A stretch of DNA of 64,000 nucleotides, from positions 34,019 to 98,018 of the forward strand of contig NZ_JMDW01000022.1 of the NCBI RefSeq assembly GCF_000691525.1, given 5' to 3'. Made by a program: the position numbers and the translations under genes. The stretch comes from Mycolicibacterium neoaurum ATCC 25795. Lineage in GTDB: Bacteria; Actinomycetota; Actinomycetes; Mycobacteriales; Mycobacteriaceae. The notes beneath the pieces are model-generated. The model saw nothing but the letters and a program-made list of their open reading frames with translations, was not told the origin of the DNA and did no database searches. Shown one piece after another: positions 26,491-34,697 of the stretch (its first letter is position 1; each line of letters opens with the position of its first letter).

Positions 26491-27443
26491 GACTGGGCGT
26501 GATGATCGGGGCCGAGCGTGGCGACATGGCGCGCAAGGTCGCCAAGCTGATCTCCGATATCGAGTGGGCCGACTCGGCGGGTCTGGCCACCGCATGGATG
26601 CCGCAGGTGCCCGACGATTTCGACCTGCTGACCATGGTGGCGCTGATGGCCGCACACAGCACCCGCATCGAACTGGGCACCGCGGTGGTGCCCTTGCAGG
26701 CGCAGCATCCCATCGCACTTGCCCGACAGGCGCTTTCGGTGCACGCGGTGTCCGGCGGCCGGCTGGCCCTTGGCGTCGGGCCGTCGCACCACTGGATCAT
26801 CCGGGACATGCTGGGACTGCCGTATGACAAGCCGGCCGGCTACACCCGCGATTATCTGCAGGTGCTCAACGCGGCGATCGCCGGCCCGGGTCCGGTCGAC
26901 GTGGAGAACGACCACTTCACCGTGCACAACCCGACTGCGCTCGCCGCCGAGACGCCGATGCCGGTGCTGGTGGCCGCGCTCGGCCCGGTGATGCTGCAGA
27001 TCGCCGGTGAGCACGCCGACGGCACCTCGCTGTGGATGGCCGACGAGAAGGCCATCGGCGAGCACATCGCACCCAGGATCAACAAGGCCGCCGCCGACGC
27101 GGGCAAGCCCGCACCCCGCATCGTCGCCGGCATCCCGGTCACACTGTGCGCGAACTCCGAGATCGAGTCGGCCAAGGAGCGGGCCAACCGCATCCTGGCC
27201 GAGGCCGAGACCTCGCCGAACTATCAGCGATTGCTCGACCGCGGTGACGCCCGCACCGTCGGCGATCTCTGCGCCGCCGGCGACGAGGACGAGATCCTGC
27301 GTCGATTCCAAAGTTTCGCCGATGCCGGCGTGACAGATCTCTCGGTGCGTCTCCTACCGATCGGGGACAGCCGCGACGAGTTGATCGCGTCGAAGTACCG
27401 TACCCGCGAGGTGATCGCCGAGCTCGCCAAGGCGGTGTCGTGA
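26487..27443 (+). CDS. LLM-class, F420-dependent-type oxidoreductase
   Basis: This 318-residue luciferase-like TIM barrel has RIELGTAVVPLQAQHPIALARQ and the LALGVGPSHHWIIRDMLGL region typical of F420-dependent members in mycobacteria. Such enzymes move hydride to or from F420 on alcohols, enones or imines. It overlaps both neighbours by 4 bases, so it belongs to the mutase operon. Confidence 0.85.
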   Translation: MRLGVMIGAERGDMARKVAKLISDIEWADSAGLATAWMPQVPDDFDLLTMVALMAAHSTRIELGTAVVPLQAQHPIALARQALSVHAVSGGRLALGVGPSHHWIIRDMLGLPYDKPAGYTRDYLQVLNAAIAGPGPVDVENDHFTVHNPTALAAETPMPVLVAALGPVMLQIAGEHADGTSLWMADEKAIGEHIAPRINKAAADAGKPAPRIVAGIPVTLCANSEIESAKERANRILAEAETSPNYQRLLDRGDARTVGDLCAAGDEDEILRRFQSFADAGVTDLSVRLLPIGDSRDELIASKYRTREVIAELAKAVS

Positions 27444-28480
27444 CCTCGGGTCCGCTGGCCGGCATCCGGATCATCGAGGTCGGTGTCATGCTGGCCGGTC
27501 CGTACGCCACCATGTTGCTGGCGGATCTGGGTGCCGAGGTCATCAAGGTCGAGCCGCCCGGTGGGGAGATCTCCCGGCAGGTCAGCGACAGCTATTTCGC
27601 CAGCCTGAACCGCAACAAGCGCAGCGTGTGTCTGGATCTGCGCTCGGCCGAGGGTCAGGCCAGACTGGCCGAGCTGGTCGCGGATTCGCATGCGCTGCTG
27701 GTCAACATGAAACCCTCGGCCATCAAGAAGCTGGGCCTCACCTACGAGAAGCTACGCGCACACAACTCGAAGATCGTCTGCGTCGCGCTCACCGGTTACG
27801 GGCTCGACGGCGGGGACGACCCGGCCTTCGACTACGTCATCCAGGCCGCGACGGGGGTGGCCGCGATGACCGGCGACCCGGATGCCCCGCCCACCCTGCC
27901 CGGCTACTCGGCCGCCGACAACTCCACCGGGCTGACCGCGGCACTGGGGTTGCTGGCCAAGATCGTCTCCGGCCAGGGTGGTCAGGTCGAGGTGTGCTTG
28001 CGCGATGTCATGCTCTCCCAGCTGAATTACCGCGCGGCGGCGTATCTCAACGACGGTGTGGCGCCCAAGCGCCACCCGTTCGGTGCGCACTCGTATTATG
28101 TTCCCGCACAGCTTTTCCCGACCGCAGCGGGCCACCTGGCCCTGTTCATCACCCATGACCGGTTCTGGCGGTCGTTCGCCGCCGAGGCCGGGCTGACCGG
28201 GTTCGCCACCATGGCAGAGCGGGCGGCCGCCCGCGACGATGTGCTGGCCGTGGTGACAGCCGCGCTGGCCGGTGACACCGCGGTCAACTGGGAACGTCGG
28301 CTCAAACCGCTGGGTATCCCTGCCGCAGCGGTGCGCTCGTTGCCGGAGGCGTTGGAGGACACCCAGGAGGTGGTGGTGGACGCCGGCGATTTCCGGTTGG
28401 TGGCCAGCCCGATCCGGATCGCCGGTTTCGATCCCGAGTATCGGCCCGCGCCGGCCTTCGAGGCGGTTCAGTCGTCGTAG
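27440..28480 (+). CDS. Class III CoA transferase (CaiB/BaiF)
   Basis: This 346-residue protein has the family start GIRIIEVGVMLAGPYATMLLADLGAEVIKVE (quoted here only to show order: EVG, AGP, LGAEVIK), the SLNRNKRSVCLDLRS block and the catalytic aspartate region VEVCLRDVMLSQ. It moves CoA between carboxylic acids. Starts with GTG 27440 overlapping the F420-type gene and overlaps the convergent ferredoxin gene by 13 bases at its end. Confidence 0.9.
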   Translation: MTSGPLAGIRIIEVGVMLAGPYATMLLADLGAEVIKVEPPGGEISRQVSDSYFASLNRNKRSVCLDLRSAEGQARLAELVADSHALLVNMKPSAIKKLGLTYEKLRAHNSKIVCVALTGYGLDGGDDPAFDYVIQAATGVAAMTGDPDAPPTLPGYSAADNSTGLTAALGLLAKIVSGQGGQVEVCLRDVMLSQLNYRAAAYLNDGVAPKRHPFGAHSYYVPAQLFPTAAGHLALFITHDRFWRSFAAEAGLTGFATMAERAAARDDVLAVVTAALAGDTAVNWERRLKPLGIPAAAVRSLPEALEDTQEVVVDAGDFRLVASPIRIAGFDPEYRPAPAFEAVQSS

Positions 28481-28764
28481 TTCACCGTCAGTGGTCCCGG
28501 CTCCGGGATCGCCTGGCAGGTGAGCACATAACCTTCCTCGACCTCGTCCTCATCGAGTGCGTCATTGACCCGCATGATCGCCGAACCCTGCGTCAACTTC
28601 GCGATGCAGGTGCCACAGTTGCCTGCCTCGCAGGCGAACGGGGGCGTCAACCCGGCGCGGCGCGCGGTCTCGAGCAGAGTGTCGCCCGCCGTCGGCACTA
28701 TCGTGGTGCTGGCGCCGTCGAGCACGATCGTGACTTCGTCGGCAGGCACGGGTTCGGCCGTCAT
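28468..28764 (-). CDS. Plant-type [2Fe-2S] ferredoxin
   Basis: This 98-residue protein has the cluster motif ACEAGNCGTCIAKL (Cys45, Cys50, Cys53) and the fourth cysteine in YVLTCQAIP (Cys83). This is the ferredoxin module seen at the C-terminus of KshB-type reductases, here as a separate protein. The start is ATG 28764 with AGGAGA upstream. It would supply electrons to an oxygenase, perhaps the P450 or another ring-attacking enzyme of the region. Its promoter shares a perfect GAGAAT-ATC-ATTCTC site with the divergent synthetase. Confidence 0.92.
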   Translation of the reverse strand: MTAEPVPADEVTIVLDGASTTIVPTAGDTLLETARRAGLTPPFACEAGNCGTCIAKLTQGSAIMRVNDALDEDEVEEGYVLTCQAIPEPGPLTVNYDD

Positions 28765-28797
28765 CGAGATCTCCTGAGCGAGTGGTTCTGACTTGAG

Positions 28798-28812
28798 GAG
28801 AATATCATTCTC
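28798..28812. promoter_or_regulatory. Perfect GAGAAT-N3-ATTCTC operator (ferredoxin / synthetase)
   Basis: GAGAAT-ATC-ATTCTC, a perfect 6-3-6 inverted repeat in the middle of the divergent promoter region, 33 bases before the ferredoxin start and 24 before the synthetase start. Confidence 0.8.
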
Positions 28813-28836
28813 CATTTCAGATAAAGTAGTCGGTTG

Positions 28837-30201
28837 ATGGCATCGATGAGCAGATCGGTCCTCGCCTATGAGGAGCGGGAGTACACGCTGGCCGAGCTCG
28901 ACGCGTCGGCCGAGGGGATGGCGGCCACGTTGGCCGAGCATGGGGTGCGCGCCGGCGACCGGGTGGCGCTGATGTCCTCGAACCGGCCCGAGTTCGTCAT
29001 CGCCCTGCGCGCCGTCTGGCGGCTCGGTGCCGCGGTCGTCCTGATCAGCTCGGCGTGGAAACGCGCCGAGGTCGCCCATGCGTTCGCTTTGACGTCACCG
29101 GTCCTCGGTGTCGGGGATGTCGCGCTGCTGGCGGAGTTCGTTCCCATGGTGCACCTCGATACGCCCATCATGAGCCGATCTTGCGCGCGGCAAGTGGTAC
29201 CGCCCGAGGCCGACGCGCTGTTCGTCTTCAGTTCGGGCACCACCGGAATGCCCAAGGCGGTACGCCACACCCACGCGGCATTCGCTGCGGCGGTGCGGCA
29301 TTGGCGCGCCGCACTGGGGCTGGGCGCCGCCGACCGCATGCAGATCATGACGCCGCCCTCGCACATCCTGGGGCTGCTGAACATCGCCACGGTGCTCGAC
29401 GCCCGCGCCTGGATGCGGTTGCATCCGAGGTTCGACATCGACCGCATGCTCACCCACATCCAGGACGATCGCATCACGATCGAGATGGCCGTCGCCCCCA
29501 TCGCCCTGGCCATCGCCGCACACCCGGACCTGGAACGCTACGACCTGTCCTCGCTGCGCTACATCATGTGGTGTGCCACCCCGGTCACCCGGAGTGTGGC
29601 CGATGCGGTCACCGAACGCATCGGAGTGCAGTGGGTGTCGGCGTATGGGGCCAGCGAACTGCCGGTCATCGCGTGCTGCCCGATCGATGACGCCCGACTT
29701 GACACCGTCGGCAAGCCCGTACCCGGCGTAGAGGTGCGCATCGGGGACCGCGGCGAGATCCAGGTGCGGTCCGAGTCGGTGATGGCGGGTTACCTACCCG
29801 CCGCCGACACCGCCGCGGCGTTCGACGGAGGCTGGTATCGCACCGGAGACGTCGGTGAACTCGACGACGAGGGTTGGTTGCGAATCACCGACCGCCTCAA
29901 GGAAATGATCAAGGTCCGCGGATTCCAGGTGGCACCTGCCGAGGTGGAGGCGGTGTTGCACGGGCATCCATCGGTCGCCGACTGCGCGGTGTTCGGAGTG
30001 CCCGACGAGGCCGACGGGGAGATCGTGGTGGCGGCTGTCGCCGCTGCGGGCGAAGTATCCGAGCGAGAGCTGATCGACGCGGTGGCCGAGCGTCTCTCGT
30101 CCTACAAACGACCGCGACGGGTGGTGTTCGTCGATACGATCCCGCGACTACCGTCGGGCAAGGTGTTGCGCCGTGTGTTGCGCGATGCACTCGGCGCCTG
30201 A
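28837..30201 (+). CDS. Acyl-CoA synthetase (AMP-binding)
   Basis: This 454-residue adenylate-forming enzyme has FVFSSGTTGMPKAVRHTH, YGASELPVI, YRTGDVGELDDEGW, the hinge RLKEMIKVRGFQVAP and the catalytic lysine in LPSGKVLRRVLRD. ATG 28837 lies close behind a GATAAAGT -10-like box, so the transcript may be leaderless. It is a second, different CoA ligase from the one at 21926, and presumably activates a pathway acid. It is controlled together with the ferredoxin by the shared palindrome. Confidence 0.92.
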   Translation: MASMSRSVLAYEEREYTLAELDASAEGMAATLAEHGVRAGDRVALMSSNRPEFVIALRAVWRLGAAVVLISSAWKRAEVAHAFALTSPVLGVGDVALLAEFVPMVHLDTPIMSRSCARQVVPPEADALFVFSSGTTGMPKAVRHTHAAFAAAVRHWRAALGLGAADRMQIMTPPSHILGLLNIATVLDARAWMRLHPRFDIDRMLTHIQDDRITIEMAVAPIALAIAAHPDLERYDLSSLRYIMWCATPVTRSVADAVTERIGVQWVSAYGASELPVIACCPIDDARLDTVGKPVPGVEVRIGDRGEIQVRSESVMAGYLPAADTAAAFDGGWYRTGDVGELDDEGWLRITDRLKEMIKVRGFQVAPAEVEAVLHGHPSVADCAVFGVPDEADGEIVVAAVAAAGEVSERELIDAVAERLSSYKRPRRVVFVDTIPRLPSGKVLRRVLRDALGA

Positions 30202-30257
30202 GCCGCGCCGAGGATCATTGCCGGACCGGTATCGGATGAGCCTTGTTGATCCCAGGA

Positions 30258-31022
30258 TCACTTGGGCGGGAATCGAAGCGCACCGTCGAGGCGGATGATC
30301 TCGCCGTTGAGGTAGTCGTTCTCGATGATGCTCTGCGCCAGCTGTGCGTACTCGGTGCTGCGGCCCATCCGCTTGGGGAACGGGATCTGTGGCGCCCAGT
30401 ACTGCTCGAGCTGATCGGCTGCCTTTCCGTAGGCGGGGGTGTTGATGGTGCCCGGGGCGATGGTGTTGACGCGAATACCCAACGGGGACAAGTCCCGAGC
30501 GGCCACCAGGGTCATGCCCAGCACGCCGCCCTTGGCCGCGGCGTAGGGCAGCTGACCGACCTGGCCCTCATAACCGGCGATGGACGCGGTGTTGACGATG
30601 ACCCCGCGCCCGCCCTCTTCCAGCGGCTCGGTGCGGGCGATCGCCGCAGCGGCCAGCCGCAGCACGTTGAACACCGCGGTCAGATAGAACTTGACCGTCG
30701 TCTCGAAGCCGTCGAGACCCAGCGGAGATCCGTCCTTGCCGATCAACCGGCCACCAGCGGCCGGACCGCCGTGGGTGTCCACCGAGATGCGCAGCGGCGC
30801 CAGCGCTTCGGCCTCGGCGATGGCGGCATTGACCGACTCCTCGGAGGTGGCGTCGGTGCGCACGTAGGTGACGCCGAGCTCATCGGCGAGTTTGGGGCCC
30901 TTCTCGTCGGCCAGGTCCGCGACCACCACCTTGGCGCCGGCGGCGTGCAGCCGCCGTACCGTCGCTTCTCCGAGTCCTCCCGCGCCGCCGACGACGAGCG
31001 CCGAGCTACCGGCGATATCCAT
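30258..31022 (-). CDS. SDR, 3-hydroxyacyl-CoA dehydrogenase type II-like
   Basis: This 254-residue SDR has VVGGAGGLGEATVRRLHAAG, NTASIAGYEGQVGQLPYAAAKG (Ser-Tyr-Lys set) and IAPGTINTPAYGK. The overall pattern is that of 17beta-HSD10/type II 3-hydroxyacyl-CoA dehydrogenases, which oxidise 3-hydroxyacyl-CoA in beta-oxidation. The start is ATG 31022 with AAGAAGGGG upstream. It is divergent from meaB across a perfect GAGAAT palindrome. Confidence 0.85.
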   Translation of the reverse strand: MDIAGSSALVVGGAGGLGEATVRRLHAAGAKVVVADLADEKGPKLADELGVTYVRTDATSEESVNAAIAEAEALAPLRISVDTHGGPAAGGRLIGKDGSPLGLDGFETTVKFYLTAVFNVLRLAAAAIARTEPLEEGGRGVIVNTASIAGYEGQVGQLPYAAAKGGVLGMTLVAARDLSPLGIRVNTIAPGTINTPAYGKAADQLEQYWAPQIPFPKRMGRSTEYAQLAQSIIENDYLNGEIIRLDGALRFPPK

Positions 31023-31060
31023 GTGTGAACCCCTTCTTGCAACTATTACTCTTCGCGAGG

Positions 31061-31075
31061 GAGAATAGCATTCTC
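31061..31075. promoter_or_regulatory. Perfect GAGAAT-N3-ATTCTC operator (SDR / meaB)
   Basis: GAGAAT-AGC-ATTCTC, perfect 6-3-6 inverted repeat between divergent genes, 38 bases before the SDR start and 24 before the preferred meaB start. Confidence 0.8.
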
Positions 31076-31099
31076 AACGAGTTCGAAGGGGCGGTGATT

Positions 31100-32023
31100 G
31101 TGGACCGCAGCGCCCTCGAGTCGCGCGCAATGACCATTGGCGAGAAGACCATCACCGAGCTTCTCGCGGCGGCCCGCGGTGGCTCGCTGCGCGCCGTCGG
31201 CAAGCTGCTCAGCCTGGTCGAAAGTGACCGCCGCGCCGCGGTGTTGGCCGAGTTGCCCGCCGGTCGGGTGCGCACCATCGGCATCACCGGCCCGCCCGGG
31301 GCCGGGAAATCCACCACTGTGGCGGTGTTGGTCGCGGCGTACCGCGCCGGCGGATTGCGGGTGGCGGTGCTGGCCGTCGACCCGTCCTCGCCGTATAGCG
31401 GGGGAGCATTGCTCGGGGACCGGATCCGGATGGCCGCGCACATCAACGATCCGGATGTCCTCATCAGGTCGGTGGCCACGCGCGGGCATCTCGGCGGGCT
31501 GGCGGCGGCGGTACCCGCGGCGATCACGTTGCTGGGGGCGTTGGGCTACGACCTCGTGGTGCTGGAGACCGTCGGCGTCGGGCAGTCCGAGATCGAGATC
31601 GCCGCGGTCGCGGATCCGACCGTCGTGATCCTCAACCCAGGCGCCGGCGATGCGATCCAGGCCGCCAAGGCTGGGCTGTTGGAGGTCGCCGACATCATCG
31701 TCGTCAACAAGGCCGACCGCGATGGCGCCGAACGGACGGCCCGCGAGTTGCACATCGAGACCGGCCTGCCGATCCTCAAGATCAGCGCGACCCAGAACGT
31801 CGGCATCGAGGAACTCGCTGCCGCCGTGGATGCTCATCACCGCGCCGACACCGCCGACCGTCGCCAGGCCCGGGCGCGCCTGCAGATCTTGTCACTGGCT
31901 CAGACCGTGCTGCGGTCCCACCCAGGCCTCGACGAGCTGGCCGCCACCGTGGCCGACGGGCACCTGGATGTCTATGCCGCGACGGCTCGGTTGTTGGACG
32001 GTGCGCAGGTGGAAGCCGAATGA
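31100..32023 (+). CDS. meaB: MeaB/ArgK-type G-protein chaperone for B12 mutase
   Basis: This is a GTPase of about 307 residues with Walker A GPPGAGKSTT, the metal/switch region VAVLAVDPSSPYSGGALLGDR, ETVGVGQSEIEIA and the base-recognition motif NKADRDG. MeaB proteins load cobalamin into acyl-CoA mutases and protect them. The genome must need it for the split mutase 5 kb upstream. The start is uncertain: GTG 31100 has GAAGGGG at good distance; ATG 31130 is the alternative. Confidence 0.93.
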   Translation: MDRSALESRAMTIGEKTITELLAAARGGSLRAVGKLLSLVESDRRAAVLAELPAGRVRTIGITGPPGAGKSTTVAVLVAAYRAGGLRVAVLAVDPSSPYSGGALLGDRIRMAAHINDPDVLIRSVATRGHLGGLAAAVPAAITLLGALGYDLVVLETVGVGQSEIEIAAVADPTVVILNPGAGDAIQAAKAGLLEVADIIVVNKADRDGAERTARELHIETGLPILKISATQNVGIEELAAAVDAHHRADTADRRQARARLQILSLAQTVLRSHPGLDELAATVADGHLDVYAATARLLDGAQVEAE

Positions 32024-32036
32024 GAATATGGTTTCC
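32022..32036. promoter_or_regulatory. Degenerate GAGAAT operator before the DUF35/thiolase genes
   Basis: GAGAAT-ATG-GTTTCC: left half perfect, right half 3 of 6. It lies at the very end of meaB and 64 bases before the next start codon. Confidence 0.35.
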
Positions 32037-32100
32037 GATATAGAGAAATGCTACTGTGCGAAACAGTAAATGTATTCTTCCACGGCATCCGAGGAGCCTG

Positions 32101-32514
32101 ATGCAGAAGGCGCTTGCCCCCGACATCTCCACCTGGCCCGATGAGAGCCCGCAATTGATCGGCAGCCGGTGCGGTGCCTGTTCGGCGACGACATTCCCGC
32201 GCCAGATGTACTGTCCCAAGTGCGGCAAGGCCGAGATGTCGGATCAGTTGCTGCCCCGCCGCGGCACCGTGATCGCCTGGACGACACAGGGATTCCCGCC
32301 GGGTGCACCGTATGCCGGCCCGACGGGCAAGGACTTCGAGCCGTTCGGGGTCGGACTCGTCCAACTGGGCGATGTGATCCGGGTCGAGGGACGCCTCACC
32401 GAGAACGACCCGGAGAAGCTGAGTTTCGGCATGGAGGTCGAACTGACCATGGCGCCCTTCGCCACCGATGCCGACGGCGATGAGCTCGTCACGTTCTGGT
32501 TCAAGCCGGTCTAG
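32101..32514 (+). CDS. DUF35 Zn-ribbon/OB-fold protein
   Basis: This 137-residue protein has a zinc ribbon with four cysteines (GSRCGACSATTFPRQ and YCPKCGKAE, about residues 22-44) followed by an OB-fold. DUF35 proteins bind thiolase-like enzymes and are needed for activity, for example with the Ltp2 aldolase of steroid side-chain breakdown or in acetoacetyl-CoA thiolase/HMG complexes. It begins at ATG 32101 with GAGGAG upstream and is followed 14 bases later by the thiolase gene. Confidence 0.88.
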   Translation: MQKALAPDISTWPDESPQLIGSRCGACSATTFPRQMYCPKCGKAEMSDQLLPRRGTVIAWTTQGFPPGAPYAGPTGKDFEPFGVGLVQLGDVIRVEGRLTENDPEKLSFGMEVELTMAPFATDADGDELVTFWFKPV

Positions 32515-32528
32515 ACAGAGGACTTCAG

Positions 32529-33674
32529 ATGAGTAATGACGTTGCCATCATCGGTGTCGGTATCCACCCGTTCGGCCGGTTCGACAAGACCGCCATGGAG
32601 ATGGGTGCCGAGGCCATTCAGGGCGCCCTGACCGACGCCGGTGTGGAGTGGAAGGACATCCAGTTCGGTTTCGGCGGCAGCTATGAGGTGTCCAATCCCG
32701 ACGCCGTGACCCGGCTGGTGGGCCTGACCGGCATCACCTTCACCAACGTGTTCAATGCCTGTGCCACCTCGGCATCGGCGATCCAACAGACCGCCGACAC
32801 CATCCGGCTGGGTAAGTACGATATCGGCATCGCCATCGGCCTGGACAAGCATCCGCGTGGCGCTTTCACCGACGATCCGGCCAAGCTGGCCCTTCCGCAG
32901 TGGTACGCCAACAACGGTCAGTTCGTCACGACCAAATTCTTCGGGATGAAGGCCAACCACTACATCCACACGCACGGCATCTCGGAGGAGACGCTGGCCC
33001 GGGTGGCCAACAAGAACTTCCGCAACGGCGAGCTGAACCCGAATGCATTCCGGCGCAAGGAGATCTCCGTCGAGGCGATCATGGCCTCACCGGTGCTGAA
33101 TTACCCGCTGCGCCAGTACATGTTCTGCGCCCCGGACGAGGGTGCCGCCGCGGTCATCATGTGCCGCGCGGACATCGCACACAAGTACACCGACAAGCCG
33201 GTTTTCGTGCGCGCCAGCGAGATCCGCACCAGAACCTTCGGTGCCTACGAGGTGCATGCGACCTCGGCACCGCTGGACGAGGACCCCTCACCCACGGTGT
33301 TTGCGGCCAAGGCGGCGTACGAGGCCGCCGGTATCGGGCCCGAGGATGTCGACATCGCGCAGTTGCAGGACACCGACGCCGGCGCCGAGGTCATCCACAT
33401 GGCCGAGACCGGACTGTGCGCCGATGGTGAGCAGGAGAAGATGCTGATCGACGGTGCCACCGAGATCACCGGGTCGATCCCGGTCAACACCGACGGTGGC
33501 CTGATAGCAAACGGTGAGCCCATCGGCGCCTCGGGCCTCCGCCAGATGCACGAATTGGTGCGGCAACTGCGCGGTGAGGCGGGGGAGCGGCAGGTGCCGG
33601 GCAATCCGCGCGTCGGCCTGGCCCAGGTGTACGGCGCGCCGGGCACCGCTTCGGCGACCATCTTGTCGCTCTAG
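32529..33674 (+). CDS. SCP2-type thiolase-like protein (thiolase or aldolase)
   Basis: This is a 381-residue thiolase-fold protein. The nucleophile region NVFNACATSASA (Cys78) is kept. The usual GHPxGA histidine motif reads GEPIGASG, with Glu330 where His is normal. Together with the DUF35 partner directly upstream this fits the Ltp/SCP2 group, in which some members are aldolases and not thiolases. Whether this one cuts a 3-oxoacyl-CoA or a hydroxyacyl-CoA cannot be told. Confidence 0.85.
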   Translation: MSNDVAIIGVGIHPFGRFDKTAMEMGAEAIQGALTDAGVEWKDIQFGFGGSYEVSNPDAVTRLVGLTGITFTNVFNACATSASAIQQTADTIRLGKYDIGIAIGLDKHPRGAFTDDPAKLALPQWYANNGQFVTTKFFGMKANHYIHTHGISEETLARVANKNFRNGELNPNAFRRKEISVEAIMASPVLNYPLRQYMFCAPDEGAAAVIMCRADIAHKYTDKPVFVRASEIRTRTFGAYEVHATSAPLDEDPSPTVFAAKAAYEAAGIGPEDVDIAQLQDTDAGAEVIHMAETGLCADGEQEKMLIDGATEITGSIPVNTDGGLIANGEPIGASGLRQMHELVRQLRGEAGERQVPGNPRVGLAQVYGAPGTASATILSL

Positions 33675-33720
33675 GCGATCCGCACGGTAACGGCATCCCA
33701 ACGGAATAGGGTATCGCTCC

Positions 33721-34638
33721 ATGGCTTTGGAAAGCACTGCTGAGTCCGACTACCGGTTCGTCACCTACGAAACCCTCGACGAGGGCACCATCGCCCGGAT
33801 CATGTTGAACCGGGCCGAGGCGCGCAACGCCCAGAACCGCGGCATGCTCGTCGAACTGCACGAGGCCTTCCTGCGCGCCGAGGCCGACGACACCGTCCGG
33901 GTCGTCATCCTGGGCGGGCACGGCCCGATGTTCTCGGCCGGCCATGACGTCGGGTCGAAGGTCCAGATCGCCGAGTACTCACCGGGACCGGACCAGCACC
34001 CGAGCTTCACCGTCAACGGCGGCACCCGCGACGGCGCCGAGAAGTTGATGCTGCAGGAGTGGCACCATTACTTCGAGAACACCCGGCGCTGGCGTAATCT
34101 GCGCAAGATCACCATCGCCTCCGTGCACGGCGACGTCTATGCCGCGGCGCTGATGTTGATGTGGTCCTGCGACCTGATCGTGGCGGCGGACAACACCCGT
34201 TTCACCGATGTGGTCGGCACCCGACTCGGTATGTGCGGCGTGGAGTACTTCGCGCACCCGTGGGAGTTCGGGGCTCGCAAGACCAAGGAGCTGATGCTGA
34301 CCGGCGACACCCTCTCGGTCGAGGAGGGCCACGCCCTGGGGATGGTCTCCAAGATCTTCCCGGCCGCCGAACTCGCGGACAAGACCGTCGAATTCGCCCG
34401 CCGCATCGCCAAGGTGCCGACCATGGCGGCGCTGCTCATCAAGGAGTCGGTGAACCAGACGCAAGACAACCAGGGTTTCTACAACTCGTTGAACGCCTGC
34501 TTCACCATGCATCAGCTCAACCACAGCCACTGGTCGCAGGTGCACGAGAACGGTTTCCCGGTCGGGCTCGCCGAGGACGGCCTGCAGGACTGGCGCACCG
34601 CGGGCCCGCCGCAGGCCGCCGTCAAGGACCAGCCCTAG
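33721..34638 (+). CDS. Enoyl-CoA hydratase/isomerase (crotonase) family protein
   Basis: This 305-residue protein has the crotonase N-terminal VTYETLDEGTIARIMLNRAEARNAQN, oxyanion-hole region GPMFSAGHDVGSK and the second one VHGDVYAAALMLMWSCDLIVAAD. The insertion after SAGHD is longer than in simple hydratases. It ends the plus-strand unit DUF35-thiolase-crotonase, closed by a strong terminator. The reaction may be hydration, isomerisation or C-C cleavage. Confidence 0.85.
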   Translation: MALESTAESDYRFVTYETLDEGTIARIMLNRAEARNAQNRGMLVELHEAFLRAEADDTVRVVILGGHGPMFSAGHDVGSKVQIAEYSPGPDQHPSFTVNGGTRDGAEKLMLQEWHHYFENTRRWRNLRKITIASVHGDVYAAALMLMWSCDLIVAADNTRFTDVVGTRLGMCGVEYFAHPWEFGARKTKELMLTGDTLSVEEGHALGMVSKIFPAAELADKTVEFARRIAKVPTMAALLIKESVNQTQDNQGFYNSLNACFTMHQLNHSHWSQVHENGFPVGLAEDGLQDWRTAGPPQAAVKDQP

Positions 34639-34649
34639 TTTTCTTGCGG

Positions 34650-34694
34650 TTTGCGGAGTCTCGCCCGCGATGATCACGGGTGAGACTCCACAAA
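34650..34694. terminator. Strong bidirectional terminator
   Basis: GGAGTCTCGCCCG (34655-34667) pairs with CGGGTGAGACTCC (34677-34689), one G-T pair; flanking TTTG (34650) and CAAA (34691) can extend the stem. It lies between the convergent crotonase and flavoprotein genes. Confidence 0.75.
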
Positions 34695-34697
34695 TCG

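Noticed and set aside
33690..33720. A further GAGAAT-like site before the crotonase gene (GGAATAGGGTATCGC)
   Set aside because: Too few matches to the palindrome in both halves.
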